A stretch of 64,000 nt of DNA, from contig CAWUJS010000004.1 of assembly GCA_963922705.1 (NCBI GenBank), positions 1-64,000 on the forward strand, written 5' to 3'. Shown one piece after another: positions 1 through 8,893 of this stretch. A program made the position numbers and the translations under genes. The first letter of the stretch is position 1. Each line of letters opens with the position of its first letter. The notes under the pieces were generated by a model. It was given only the letters and a program-made list of their open reading frames with translations, made no database searches and was not told the origin of the DNA. The stretch comes from TMED27 sp963922705. Lineage in GTDB: Bacteria > Pseudomonadota > Alphaproteobacteria > Micavibrionales > Micavibrionaceae.

Positions 1-59
1 AGCGGGGATCTCATGCTTAAATCGAAGAGATCCCGGCTTTCGCCGGGATGACAGGTGTA
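1..59. repeat. Right part of a palindromic repeat, cut by the window edge
   Basis: It carries the block with key words GGGATCTCATGCTTAAA and CGGCTTTCGCCGGGATGAC. The same block recurs at about 277-325, 18132-18180 and 51640-51690. The inner part forms a hairpin, because GATCTC pairs with GAGATC and the CCGG-rich arm folds on itself. It is probably the end of another copy of the element at 64-407, whose left part lies outside the window. Confidence 0.7.
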
Positions 60-63
60 GAGG

Positions 64-407
64 GCATGGCAATTGCATTTGGATTTAACAGCTAGATTTC
101 TGCCTCATTACCGTCATCCCCGCGAAAGCGGCGTAATCGCAAGAAACCCTAAAGCCAACATAATTCGTCATTGCGAGGAGGCAGAGCCGACGAAGCAATC
201 TGGATTGCTTCACTGCGTTCGCAATGACAACAGCGTCATTGCGAGGAAGCCGCAGGTTTGTTCGCATCTATATAGCGGGGATCTCATGCTTAAACCGAAG
301 AGAACCCGGCTTTCGCCGGGATGACATCTGTGGGGTATGGTGTGACAAGAGAGGGAGTGGGATCACTATGGTTTTTACAAGCCATGAGTTCAAATGCAAT
401 CGCCATG
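64..407. mobile_element. MITE-like composite palindromic element, copy A
   Basis: The ends are imperfect terminal inverted repeats. The left end reads CATGGCAATTGCATTTGGAT from 65, and the right end at about 388-407 reads as its near-complement (CAAATGCAATCGCCATG). Inside is a palindrome bounded by GTCATCCCCGCGAAAGC (113) and GCTTTCGCCGGGATGAC (308-324). Nested within that is a smaller palindrome at 177-228 bounded by GTCATTGCGAG and CGCAATGAC. No transposase gene is present. A short reading frame at 73-324 is made entirely of this repeat and is not credible as a gene. The element stops about 20 bp beyond the 3' end of the tRNA-Trp gene. Copies occur at 18004-18255 and 51478-51752. Confidence 0.7.
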
Positions 408-427
408 AACAAGACGCCCATTGAAAA

Positions 428-503
428 TGGCAGGCGCACCAGGACTCGAACCCGGGACCGCTGGATTTGGAATCCAGTGCTCTACCAACTGAGCTATACG
501 CCT
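428..503 (-). tRNA. tRNA-Trp (anticodon CCA)
   Basis: The reverse complement folds as a complete cloverleaf. The acceptor stem is AGGCGTA/TGCGCCT. The anticodon arm is CTGGA-TTCCAAA-TCCAG with CCA at the anticodon position. The T arm is CCGGG-TTCGAGT-CCTGG, the discriminator is G, and the terminal CCA is encoded (428-430). Confidence 0.97.
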
Positions 504-794
504 AAAATCTTATTTAGAGATAAATATTGGTTTATCTCTACTTGTTCTTAGTAAAATTAGCAAGCTTTCTGACTTGTATAGTCATTCCATTTAAAAATCG
601 GACAAACCTGCAAATCGTCGTTTTCTCAAAATGCTCCTCAAAGTATTGTCTATACGTTGTCGTCCCATTTTGAAAAAGCCGAACGATTTTCGTTGGGTGT
701 CCGATTATAAACTGGAACGACTATAATTTTCAAACTACAAATCCAAACATAATAAAGAACGCTTAACTTGTCTATAGATACAAAAAGCCTACGG

Positions 795-1943
795 TTAATC
801 GTGCAATGAAATGATTGATGTATCCATGCCGGCAAGAACGCCGCTGCTACCTTCCCCCTGTTCCATAGCTGATAATTTTGCCTGGCGTATTTTGATTTTC
901 ATCTCTGATGGCTTATCGGAATTAACGATTGCTGTTTCGTCGGATATGAGGCCATTTTGAAACAAAGATAAAAGGCTTTGATCAAATGTGCACATACCGC
1001 TGGAAATATTTTGTTCCATAGTCTCTTTTATCTTTGAGATCTTACCTTTTTGTATGAGCTCTCTAACCAGGCCCTGATTGATCATCACTTCAATCGCAGG
1101 AACCAGCTTTTTATGCAAACCGATCAATAAGCGTTGCGAGACTATGGCTTTTAAATTCATCGATAAGTTCAGGCGTATTTGATTGACCATATCCTCAGGA
1201 AACAGGTTTACAATTCTCTCAATGGCTTGATATGAGTTGTTTGTATGTATGGTCGCCAGGCATAAATGACCCGTTTCACAGATTGCAAGCGCTTGTTCCA
1301 TCACTTCACGATCACGGATTTCACCCACCAGGATAACATCCGGGCGCTGGCGCAAGGCGTTTTTCATGGCTGTTGCATAGCTATCCGTATCAACGCCAAC
1401 TTCACGCTGTGTAATCACTGATTTTTTATGCTCATGGAAATATTCAATGGGGTCTTCGATCGTAATAATATGACCTTCCTGACGCTCATTGCGGTAGTCA
1501 ATCATAGAGGCCAGCGAGGTGGATTTACCAGAACCGGTCATACCCGTGATCAGAACCAGCCCTCTTTTTTCCATGGCTAAAGAACCGAAAATCGGCGGTA
1601 GTTTTAATTCTTCAAATTTTGGTACGATTGATGTAATGCGCCTTATGACCATGGCTGGCGACTGACGCTGGCGCATGACATTGATACGAAAGCGTCCGTA
1701 TTTTCCCATATCAAGCGCTGTATTCAGCTCCATCCTGGTCTCATATTCTCTTTTTTGGCGCGTAGTTAAGATTGCATTTAAAACTTCATTGACATCATCT
1801 GCACTCATAACACGGTCTGATGCATGGATCATTTCCGCTTCGCCGCGCAATGTGACGGGCTTTCCAACGGTAATATACATATCACTTGCGCTATGGACAT
1901 CCATTGCTTTCAGATAATTGAGTATAACTTGAGGGTCGGACAT
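795..1943 (-). CDS. pilU: PilU-like type IV pilus retraction ATPase
   Basis: A 382-residue cytoplasmic hexameric ATPase of the PilT/PilU family that helps depolymerise the pilus fibre. Visible motifs are the Walker A loop GMTGSGKS (about 134-141), the Asp box TIEDPIEYFH (161-170), the Walker B segment DVILVGEIRD (about 202-211) and the His box (AICETGHL to ATIHTN, about 220-235). It is shorter and more divergent in the C-terminus than the neighbouring PilT, and the ending after about 340 is typical of PilU. The start codon overlaps the pilT stop (TAATG at 1943), so translation is likely coupled. It is the last gene of the pilus operon. PilU assignment over a second PilT rests on gene order and divergence. 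Confidence 0.9.
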   Translation of the reverse strand: MSDPQVILNYLKAMDVHSASDMYITVGKPVTLRGEAEMIHASDRVMSADDVNEVLNAILTTRQKREYETRMELNTALDMGKYGRFRINVMRQRQSPAMVIRRITSIVPKFEELKLPPIFGSLAMEKRGLVLITGMTGSGKSTSLASMIDYRNERQEGHIITIEDPIEYFHEHKKSVITQREVGVDTDSYATAMKNALRQRPDVILVGEIRDREVMEQALAICETGHLCLATIHTNNSYQAIERIVNLFPEDMVNQIRLNLSMNLKAIVSQRLLIGLHKKLVPAIEVMINQGLVRELIQKGKISKIKETMEQNISSGMCTFDQSLLSLFQNGLISDETAIVNSDKPSEMKIKIRQAKLSAMEQGEGSSGVLAGMDTSIISLHD

Positions 1944-3112
1944 TAAAATGAATACCCCTCATCATCGGTACCGGTTTTTGCACTTGAGCCGCCAGGAGGG
2001 TTTGCCGCTGCAGATTCAACATCCATTTTACCACCACCGAGCGATGCGCTTGCGTAATCAGTATCGCCCTCCTCATCTTCTTCATCTGTAGCGGCCAGAA
2101 TTGCGCGGCGTGCCTCATCTTTATCGATAATACCAGCTTCCAGAAGGTCATTAACACAGTCCTGCATTGTAATCATTCCATAGCGTGATCCGGTTTGCAT
2201 CATGGAGTACATTTGCGGGATTTGGTTTTCCCGAATGAGATTGCGCACTGCGTTTGTCCCAACAAGGATTTCAAAGGCCCCTACCCGGCCTCCTTCCGGT
2301 TTTCTTAGCAGCGTTTGCGCGACAACGCCCTGTAAAGAGCTTGCGAGCATGGCTCTCACCATTTCTTTATCTCCGGTAGGGAAAACATCAATAACACGGT
2401 CAATCGTTTTGGATGCTGAGTTTGAGTGGAGTGTTGCAAAAACAAGGTGTCCTGTTTCCGCAGCGGTCAATGCAAGAGAGATTGTTTCATAATCACGCAT
2501 CTCACCAACAAGGATAACATCGGGGTCTTCGCGTAATGCGCTTTTTAGCGCGCGGGCAAATGAGTTTGTATCCGTACCGACTTCGCGGTGATTAACCAGG
2601 CTTTTTTGAGATTTGTGAAAAAATTCGACTGGATCTTCGATCGTCAAGATGTGTTTTGACATATGCAAATTGATATGATTAACCATTGACGCCAAAGTTG
2701 TCGATTTACCGGAACCGGTGGGGCCGGTGATCAGGATAATCCCTTTTTCCAGCTCTGCAAAACGTTTCATGACTGGTGGAAGGCCGAGATCTGACATCAG
2801 GGGCACATCTGACGGGATTGTTCTAAACACGGCAGAAACACCCAGCCTTGTTGTAAATCCGTTGACACGAAAACGTGCTTTTTCGCCAAGGGCAATAGCG
2901 AAATCAAGCTCCATACTTTTTTCAAATTCTGCACGCTGGTCTTCTGTCATAACAGAATAGAGCATGGTACGAATATCATCGCTTGATAATGGGTCAGCCT
3001 TAACGCGCTTTAAGGTTCCATCAGCGCGAATAATTGGTGGGCTTCCGGCACTTAAGTGAAGGTCAGAAGCGTTATTTTGCATTGTAAATGCTAGTAGCTG
3101 TGTTAAATCCAA
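1943..3112 (-). CDS. pilT: PilT type IV pilus retraction ATPase
   Basis: A 389-residue retraction motor that powers twitching and pilus withdrawal. It has an N-terminal PAS-like half (1-100) and a RecA-like half with Walker A GPTGSGKST (130-138), Asp box TIEDPVEFFH, Walker B DVILVGEMRD (about 198-207) and the AETGHLVFATLHSN His box (218-231). The C-terminal 45 residues form an acidic, Gly/Ser-rich tail that is longer than in standard PilT (about 345 residues). It lies between pilD upstream and pilU, with which it overlaps by one base. The gap of about 160 bp to pilD may hold a separate promoter, but none is obvious. Confidence 0.95.
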   Translation of the reverse strand: MDLTQLLAFTMQNNASDLHLSAGSPPIIRADGTLKRVKADPLSSDDIRTMLYSVMTEDQRAEFEKSMELDFAIALGEKARFRVNGFTTRLGVSAVFRTIPSDVPLMSDLGLPPVMKRFAELEKGIILITGPTGSGKSTTLASMVNHINLHMSKHILTIEDPVEFFHKSQKSLVNHREVGTDTNSFARALKSALREDPDVILVGEMRDYETISLALTAAETGHLVFATLHSNSASKTIDRVIDVFPTGDKEMVRAMLASSLQGVVAQTLLRKPEGGRVGAFEILVGTNAVRNLIRENQIPQMYSMMQTGSRYGMITMQDCVNDLLEAGIIDKDEARRAILAATDEEDEEGDTDYASASLGGGKMDVESAAANPPGGSSAKTGTDDEGYSF

Positions 3113-3271
3113 TGCTATCTCCTCTAAATAAAGTTACGCAGGATAATTCTGCGCAATAGAAATGTCGTTTTGTGTGATATGCCCTTTATTTCCTATCTTT
3201 CAGGGTATCTTAAATTTATAAATGGAAAGTAAAAACACAATATCTTTTTACTATTTTATCCCTTTTTGGTG

Positions 3272-4066
3272 TTAATGAGAACCTTGGAGTAACAAGATGG
3301 CGTAAAAAGATACGATAAGTGCGGGGCCAAATGGAAAAATTTCCTCTTTTTTGATTTTTTTCCAGATCAAACCGAGGGCAATTCCAATGGCTCCCCCCGC
3401 AATGCAAAAATGCCCAATTGCAGGCAGGCCAAGCCAGACGCCGGCCGCAGCGAAAAATTTCACATCACCGAATCCAAGCGCGTCTTTTTTCAGAGTTTTT
3501 TTCATGATGGCTCCAAGGCTCCAGGCAAAAAGTGGGAAAACTAACGCTCCGGATGCGTATGCCAGAGAGGCATCAAATGTGCTGGCATTAAAAACTTTTA
3601 ACAAAGCAACCAGTACACCCAAAACAAAAACGATAGCGACCAGTTGATTGGGGAGAATCATATGCTCAAAATCGATCATAATGAGAGATACGAGAAATGG
3701 AACCATGAGGTAGTATGGCAATGAAAGCCATGTCAGGCCAAAAACCGTATAAATTCCTATAAACCCTAGTAATGTCAGAATTTCACAGATTGGATAAGTC
3801 ATTGAAACAGCTGCGCCGCAGTGGCGACACTTTCCTTTTGATAATAACCATGAAGCAATAGGAATCAGGTCACGCAGTGTCAGATAGGTTTTACAAACGG
3901 GGCATGCGGAACGAAGGCCATGTTCACTGTTGCCTTTTGTGATCCATGATATATTTCTTGGGATTCTATAGGTGAGTGCGCTGGCGAAGCTGCCAAAGAC
4001 AAGTCCGCAAAATATAATTATTATGATTTCAAACGCTTGACTATCAATGATAGGAAATGTGAGCAT
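3272..4066 (-). CDS. pilD: Type IV prepilin peptidase / N-methylase
   Basis: A 264-residue polytopic inner-membrane aspartyl protease that cleaves prepilin leader peptides and methylates the new N-terminus. The N-terminal part shows the zinc-binding cysteine pairs CPVC and CRHC (Cys55, 58, 80, 83), the hallmark of the bifunctional methylase form. The two catalytic aspartates are seen in IDFEH (about 131-135) and GFGDVK (198-203). Hydrophobic segments fill the rest. It starts 14 bp after the TPR gene, so it belongs to the pilus operon. Confidence 0.95.
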   Translation of the reverse strand: MLTFPIIDSQAFEIIIIIFCGLVFGSFASALTYRIPRNISWITKGNSEHGLRSACPVCKTYLTLRDLIPIASWLLSKGKCRHCGAAVSMTYPICEILTLLGFIGIYTVFGLTWLSLPYYLMVPFLVSLIMIDFEHMILPNQLVAIVFVLGVLVALLKVFNASTFDASLAYASGALVFPLFAWSLGAIMKKTLKKDALGFGDVKFFAAAGVWLGLPAIGHFCIAGGAIGIALGLIWKKIKKEEIFPFGPALIVSFYAILLLQGSH

Positions 4067-4079
4067 TTACGGTTTTGCA

Positions 4080-5189
4080 CTAACGCAGGCTTGCGAGACG
4101 TTCAAAAATAGAATCACGCGGTATAGAGCCACCTTTACCGTAAAGTGTATCGGTTTCCAAAGCCTGTTCGTAAAACCTAATGGCCTGTTTTTTATCCCCA
4201 GACTTATCCGCAATAACCGCCATATTAAAGATATGGAGAGGATTTTGCGGTTCCATGCTTGCAGCAATACCGAGATAACGGATAGCGTCACTAAATTCGC
4301 CTAATTTTGCTTGCGTGACTGCGATTTGCGCAACCACAGCAACATTATTGCCGTGCTCCTGACGTAAATCCATGAGCTGCCTCAAGGCGACGGATGGATA
4401 TTTTTGTCCGATAATACCAAGCATATTGACGCGCGCCTGTAAGTTATTCGGGCGAATATCAAGCAATTCCTCATAGGCTTGAATGGCGAAATTATCTTCC
4501 CCAAGCCTGTGATAGGCTTCTGCGCGTCCCATCAAAATATTTGGGTCACGCTTATTACGTGCATACATAGATTCGTAAATTTCCAACGCTGCTGCATAAC
4601 GGCCAAGCTTCATAGCGCGTTCTGCTGCGATCATCTCTGCCTTTTTGGAATTTTTGCCATGATTTTTTTTGACAACAATCAGTTTTGTTCCAGGCTCTGT
4701 TGCGGGACTAACCTTTCGCGGTGCGCCTTTTGTTGCAAGTTCAGTTTGCGGGACAAGTGCTTCTGCGTCGAAGAATAATGTCTCTTCCTCTTCATCTTCT
4801 GCTCTTATCGAGGGAATATTGGGCAGGCTACCCGGCTGGCCGTTATTGGCTTGCGGGGGAGACGTGACTGGGTCTTCGAGTGCGTTCATTTCAGGTATGA
4901 CGATAGCCTCCTGCGCAACGGGTGTGGGGAGGATTTCGGTTATCTCCTGATCCATCGGCGGCGGTGACGGCATAGCGGCCTCTTCAGTGAGGGGGGCTTC
5001 TTCTATTTCCTGTAAAACGTCATTAATGTCCAGAGCCTCTGCTTGTGAATCATCGGGGATTAAACTGGGAAGCTCTTGCGCATATGAGGGTGCTGGCAAT
5101 GCAATTACCGAAGATACTATCATTGTCGACAGGAAAAAAAGTGCAACGGTTTGTTTTGCCATTTTAAAGTTAATTTTATTATTAGACAT
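4080..5189 (-). CDS. Exported TPR-repeat protein of the pilus operon
   Basis: 369 residues. The N-terminus has a positively charged stretch, a hydrophobic core (about 14-32) and an Ala-rich end before QELP, which is a signal peptide. A Pro/Glu-rich low-complexity region follows (about 40-160). A helical-repeat region (about 180-360) matches the TPR pattern, with segments such as AMKLGRYAAALEIYESMY and GDKKQAIRFYEQALETD. It is likely periplasmic. PilF/PilW-type TPR pilotins and Tad TPR proteins are the nearest functional analogues, but no lipobox cysteine is visible, so a pilotin role is only a guess. It sits between the ABC ATPase and pilD. Confidence 0.8.
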   Translation of the reverse strand: MSNNKINFKMAKQTVALFFLSTMIVSSVIALPAPSYAQELPSLIPDDSQAEALDINDVLQEIEEAPLTEEAAMPSPPPMDQEITEILPTPVAQEAIVIPEMNALEDPVTSPPQANNGQPGSLPNIPSIRAEDEEEETLFFDAEALVPQTELATKGAPRKVSPATEPGTKLIVVKKNHGKNSKKAEMIAAERAMKLGRYAAALEIYESMYARNKRDPNILMGRAEAYHRLGEDNFAIQAYEELLDIRPNNLQARVNMLGIIGQKYPSVALRQLMDLRQEHGNNVAVVAQIAVTQAKLGEFSDAIRYLGIAASMEPQNPLHIFNMAVIADKSGDKKQAIRFYEQALETDTLYGKGGSIPRDSIFERLASLR

Positions 5190-5262
5190 TATCCAAGAAC
5201 CCTAGTTTGTACATATATCTTAAATATAGGAATCATTTGTTAAATTATTATTACGAATCATA

Positions 5263-6000
5263 TCATGCAGCCTGCGGTTTCTCAATAAAATGTAAGAAGG
5301 CGCGCTCCAGATGATCACAACTTGTTTGCTTTTTAAGCTTCGCAGGCTTGCCGATAAATTGAATTTTCCTGTCATGGAGGATAGCAACATTGTCGCAGAT
5401 TTCATCCATATCTGCCAGAATATGCGAGCTTAGGAAAATTGTACGCCCTTCTTTTTTGATATCCATGAGCATATCTTTCACCAATGTACGCGCGCGCGGG
5501 TCGAGACCGCTCATCGGCTCATCGAGTATTAATAGCTTACAATTGGTCAAAACAGTTCCTAACAAGCCAAGCTTTTGACGCATGCCTTTGGAGTAGGTTT
5601 GAACGCGGCGTTTAAGGGCGTTTTTATCCAAAGCGAGCCTCTCTGCATAATCATAAAAAACACGGTCATCTGCTTTTTGGTTATAGAGCTTTAGAGAAAA
5701 GCGCAAAAATTCAATACCTGTCAAAAACCAAGGTGGGTCAAAGCGTTCAGGCAAATAGGCAAGATTTTTCTTGCTCATTGCATCAGTGCATGGATTTCCA
5801 AAGATAGAGATATCCCCTGCCCTTTGGCTGCGCAATCCAAGAATAGACTTTATGAGGGTTGTTTTTCCAGCGCCGTTAAGGCCAATGAGGCCAAAAAACT
5901 CACCCGGAGTTGCTTGTAATGTAATGTCTTCTATGACGTCATGGACAGTGTCATAGCTCACAGATACAGAATCAATTTTTAGTGTAGGGCTCTGGTTCAT
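5263..6000 (-). CDS. ABC transporter ATP-binding protein in the pilus operon
   Basis: 245 residues from the ATG at 6000. The open frame extends 29 codons further upstream, but those overlap the end of the pilP-like gene. The chosen start lies one base after that gene's stop and follows AGG in a good position. It shows Walker A GLNGAGKT, signature YSKGMRQ, Walker B LLILDEP and the switch histidine in SSH. This is the CcmA/NatA-like single-domain type. No permease gene is adjacent. In Myxococcus xanthus an ABC ATPase (PilH) with partners PilG and PilI is needed for pilus assembly (established), so a pilus role is plausible here by position only. Confidence 0.9.
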   Translation of the reverse strand: MNQSPTLKIDSVSVSYDTVHDVIEDITLQATPGEFFGLIGLNGAGKTTLIKSILGLRSQRAGDISIFGNPCTDAMSKKNLAYLPERFDPPWFLTGIEFLRFSLKLYNQKADDRVFYDYAERLALDKNALKRRVQTYSKGMRQKLGLLGTVLTNCKLLILDEPMSGLDPRARTLVKDMLMDIKKEGRTIFLSSHILADMDEICDNVAILHDRKIQFIGKPAKLKKQTSCDHLERAFLHFIEKPQAA

Positions 6001-6001
6001 T

Positions 6002-6613
6002 TTAGCCTGGCAAGAAAATACGGCTATCAATATTGAAGCGTTGATTTGGGCGAAGCCGGATCGGAATAATCCGGTTTGTGTATTCATCGAACCATTTAAT
6101 TTCGATATATTCTTTAAATACTTTTAAATCGAGTGCTTCTTCGGGGATTGCCCGCGGCGTCACACGTTGACCATTCAGCCAGATTGTCCAGTTTTTTTGC
6201 CCTTCATAGGAAATACCGCTTAAAGCAATGTTACGCTCTTCAGGCGGCGGTTTTTGTTTTTCATCTTGCGATCCTTTTCTAAGATCACGCTCAAGTTCGG
6301 CATCGGTTGGGGCTCTTCGTGCACCGCGTGAACGTCTGGCATCTTCGATAGCAACCTGCTCCCAGTATGTGAAGAGAACAGAAGGAAAGCTTTCTGCATC
6401 AAATCTTTTCACATTTAATGTTTCGGCTGAATCAGATTTAGGTTCTGATTTAGGTTCTATTGACTGAATATTGGATTGCTGGCCTATCTCCTGTTGCTGA
6501 GATTGTGAAGCCTGCATGGGCTGCTGATCCTGTGCAAATAGTTGTGAAGGTATAGCGATTAGCGATAGGAAAGCTAGACAAAGGAAGGCATTCGTCTTTA
6601 CAAATTTTTTCAT
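6002..6613 (-). CDS. PilP/GspC-like periplasmic pilus protein (tentative)
   Basis: 203 residues with a signal peptide (hydrophobic core about 8-25, LFAQ before the mature part) and a Gln/Ser-rich linker (30-65). The C-terminal domain contains ALSGISYEGQKNWTIWLNG and ends in VFLPG-like beta strands. This short beta domain behind a flexible linker fits PilP or the HR domain of GspC, which connect the inner-membrane PilN/PilO complex to the secretin. It starts one base after the pilO-like stop. The assignment rests on position and layout, as the sequence itself is divergent. MshK-like or an unrelated periplasmic protein are alternatives. Confidence 0.65.
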   Translation of the reverse strand: MKKFVKTNAFLCLAFLSLIAIPSQLFAQDQQPMQASQSQQQEIGQQSNIQSIEPKSEPKSDSAETLNVKRFDAESFPSVLFTYWEQVAIEDARRSRGARRAPTDAELERDLRKGSQDEKQKPPPEERNIALSGISYEGQKNWTIWLNGQRVTPRAIPEEALDLKVFKEYIEIKWFDEYTNRIIPIRLRPNQRFNIDSRIFLPG

Positions 6614-6614
6614 G

Positions 6615-7253
6615 TTATGGCCTCCCCTGCGTTGATTGTGTATCAGGGATCATTGTTCGCCATGATAATTGAAGGTCAGCAACAACCAGTGGTGGGCTTT
6701 TGCCGCTTGCGACTGCACGCAAAACTGTCCCCGTTACGCTAGCCTCTCTTTCCAGATTTATTTGATTAATCGCAACATGACCGGGGAAAAATTCATTGAC
6801 CAGATAAATGTATCGAAAAACATCAAGATCGTTAACGGCTTCAATACGAATTGAAATCGGGCTTTTGAGTATTGTGTGATTTGCTTTTGCCGCTTCCTGG
6901 TTATCCTCAAAACTTCCGGCGTTGACACTGGCAACCGCAGAGATCACGCCAGATCGCTCCTGAATTTTCTTGAAAATAAGTTCGGCCTTACGGCGGCTTT
7001 GCCCATCAAAAAATCCATCTTGTTTAATCTGCTCAAATGCCTCACGTTGTTCATCAAGCTGTTCAAATTCAATCATCAATCCATCGATATCGGTTTGCAA
7101 TGTCGCCGTTTGACTGCGCATGGATCGAAGCTCACGTTCTTTAATCTGCTCCTGCGGTTTAAAATGCATATATGCGAGAAAACCGAATAACAGATTAGCG
7201 GCAAGGAGAACAATTAAGATGATAATTCTTTTGGAACCGAGTACTTTTATCAT
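6615..7253 (-). CDS. pilO: PilO-like inner-membrane alignment protein
   Basis: 212 residues. One transmembrane helix near the N-terminus (about 9-29, IIILIVLLAANLLFGFLAY) is followed by a coiled coil (about 35-75) and a small alpha/beta domain (about 110-205). That is the layout of PilO/GspM. It overlaps the upstream PilM/PilN-like gene by 4 bp (ATGA), indicating coupled translation. PilO pairs with PilN to align the assembly platform with the secretin. Confidence 0.75.
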   Translation of the reverse strand: MIKVLGSKRIIILIVLLAANLLFGFLAYMHFKPQEQIKERELRSMRSQTATLQTDIDGLMIEFEQLDEQREAFEQIKQDGFFDGQSRRKAELIFKKIQERSGVISAVASVNAGSFEDNQEAAKANHTILKSPISIRIEAVNDLDVFRYIYLVNEFFPGHVAINQINLEREASVTGTVLRAVASGKSPPLVVADLQLSWRTMIPDTQSTQGRP

Positions 7254-8875
7254 TGTGCTTTACCCCCTTTAAGAGGTCCTTCGATGGTGATTTCAGCCAG
7301 AAAATCCTGTGTCAGGTCATTGCGCTCCAAATCCCCGGTTTCAACAACCAAGCCTTCCGTATATTCGTAGTCTTTGAGGAGTTTAGTAACTTTCACCTCA
7401 TAATTGGTAAGGATTTCACCCAATCTGTCACTAAGGCTTTGCACTTCATTGTTACCTCTTACAACATCTGCTGTGCTGGGATATGTCATTTGCAAAACTG
7501 TTTTATAAAGTGGCTTAGATGCCTGGCCGGCTTGCGGCACGAAGTTATTAAATCTTGATACAATATCTTTTTTGTAAGGCTCAAGGATAACGCGATCAAC
7601 GCGCAGATCCCTGCCTAAAGACCTACCAATTCCTTCAAAAAAATCAATTGCCTCAATGTTATTTTCTTCAAATTCGCCGTATACTTTGATAGATGACTGC
7701 ACGAGGCGCACATCAAATCCCATCTCTTCCTTTTTAGCTAATTCTTTTTGGTAGCGCAGGTCAAGCTGTGCTTTTTGTTTTGTCGCACTCAGTATATCAT
7801 TGTTTATGGCTGCGAGCTTTTGGCCCGATGAAAGAGCCTGATATCCAAGAAAGGAGGCGCTTAAAAACATGAATATAGAGGCAACCATCGCGACCTGGCG
7901 CGGCTTTGAAACTTCATCAACTTTGCTCGCCTTCATTGGCAAGATGAATGCGCTTTTCTTAGCGCTCCATGCAACATGCAAAGGATCGGCGTAATGCACA
8001 CCTTCTTCCTGACGCCCGATACGAATACCAAGCAACTGCGCCACTTCGTGAACGGTCATGGTGTGAAACTGAACGCCGGTATCTGCAACCATCGTGCTGA
8101 GCAAACTGCCTGCGTTTGTTTCAGCGAGAACGATCACATCTATGCTATCATCAGGTGTATATCCAAAACGCGCCAGATAACTCATTGTTGACTTGAATTC
8201 CTGATGAACCTCTGCTGCCCATTTTTCTGAGCCGTCATCTAATGAACATACAGGCGTCATGCGTGTTAAAGCGATTTCACCGTCTTTGGTAACAATTTGC
8301 CGGAGCCCGCCATTTTTATGCTGTCCCAAAAATACGCACCATTTTGCAGGCTTGGCTTTTTTGTCTTTTGATAACTTGACAGATAATGCCTTTAGCATGG
8401 TTGAAGATTCAACAGGAAGCAGACAAAAACCAGCAACAGAGGCCAGTGATTTTGATGCCACAGCCATAGTTTGGTTAAACTGCGTGGAGTTTGGAACGGC
8501 TGCGAAGATGTAGATATCGGCTGCGAGTTGACCTGCTGATTTTTTGATCTTTTCTTTTAGAGGAAATGCGGCACGCACAGGGTAGCTTGGAAATGCAATA
8601 TTCAGCTTACGTTTTATCATTGCTGCCTTATCGCCAAAGCCTGGTGGTTTTATGATTTTCTCTTTGCGATAGTGCTGTTCGACCATATCATTAAGGATCA
8701 GAACAGGCTTGCGACCACATTTCTTAACGATTATATCAACGACTTGAGACTCAAAATTTTCACTGCCCCAGTCGATAGAATCAACGCATTCAACACCTTT
8801 AGACCCCGCACTGTAAATATACAGGGCTTCATCGGATATAAGGAGAACTGTTCTATTCAGGGATAAAAAACTCAT
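7250..8875 (-). CDS. PilM-PilN-like fusion (GspL-like) pilus platform protein
   Basis: 541 residues. Residues 1-320 are soluble and have the alternating strand/helix texture of the actin-like PilM/GspL cytoplasmic domain. A single transmembrane helix lies at about 328-347 (VAMVASIFMFLSASFLGY). Residues 350-541 have a coiled coil and a ferredoxin-like periplasmic part as in PilN. In most pilus operons pilM and pilN are separate, whereas here one chain covers both, as in GspL of type II secretion. The pilO-like gene follows with a 4-bp overlap and pilC precedes by 18 bp. The family call comes from architecture and order, and similarity is weak. Confidence 0.7.
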   Translation of the reverse strand: MSFLSLNRTVLLISDEALYIYSAGSKGVECVDSIDWGSENFESQVVDIIVKKCGRKPVLILNDMVEQHYRKEKIIKPPGFGDKAAMIKRKLNIAFPSYPVRAAFPLKEKIKKSAGQLAADIYIFAAVPNSTQFNQTMAVASKSLASVAGFCLLPVESSTMLKALSVKLSKDKKAKPAKWCVFLGQHKNGGLRQIVTKDGEIALTRMTPVCSLDDGSEKWAAEVHQEFKSTMSYLARFGYTPDDSIDVIVLAETNAGSLLSTMVADTGVQFHTMTVHEVAQLLGIRIGRQEEGVHYADPLHVAWSAKKSAFILPMKASKVDEVSKPRQVAMVASIFMFLSASFLGYQALSSGQKLAAINNDILSATKQKAQLDLRYQKELAKKEEMGFDVRLVQSSIKVYGEFEENNIEAIDFFEGIGRSLGRDLRVDRVILEPYKKDIVSRFNNFVPQAGQASKPLYKTVLQMTYPSTADVVRGNNEVQSLSDRLGEILTNYEVKVTKLLKDYEYTEGLVVETGDLERNDLTQDFLAEITIEGPLKGGKAQ

Positions 8876-8893
8876 TTCACTACATCTTCTTTT

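Noticed and set aside
73..324. 83-residue open frame
   Set aside because: It lies entirely inside the composite palindromic element and its translation follows the repeat (CEEAEPTKQSGLLHCVRND). It is read-through of a repeat, not a gene.
650..835. 61-residue minus-strand frame after pilU
   Set aside because: No ribosome site, overlaps the end of pilU, and the composition is that of AT-rich intergenic DNA. I see nothing else in 504-794.
1675..1917. Plus-strand frames within pilU and other minus-strand genes
   Set aside because: They are antisense shadows of well-supported genes, without ribosome sites or recognisable protein features.
5998..6087. Upstream extension of the ABC ATPase
   Set aside because: It overlaps the pilP-like coding sequence and is unlike the start of ABC ATPases. 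ATG 6000 is one base past the previous stop.
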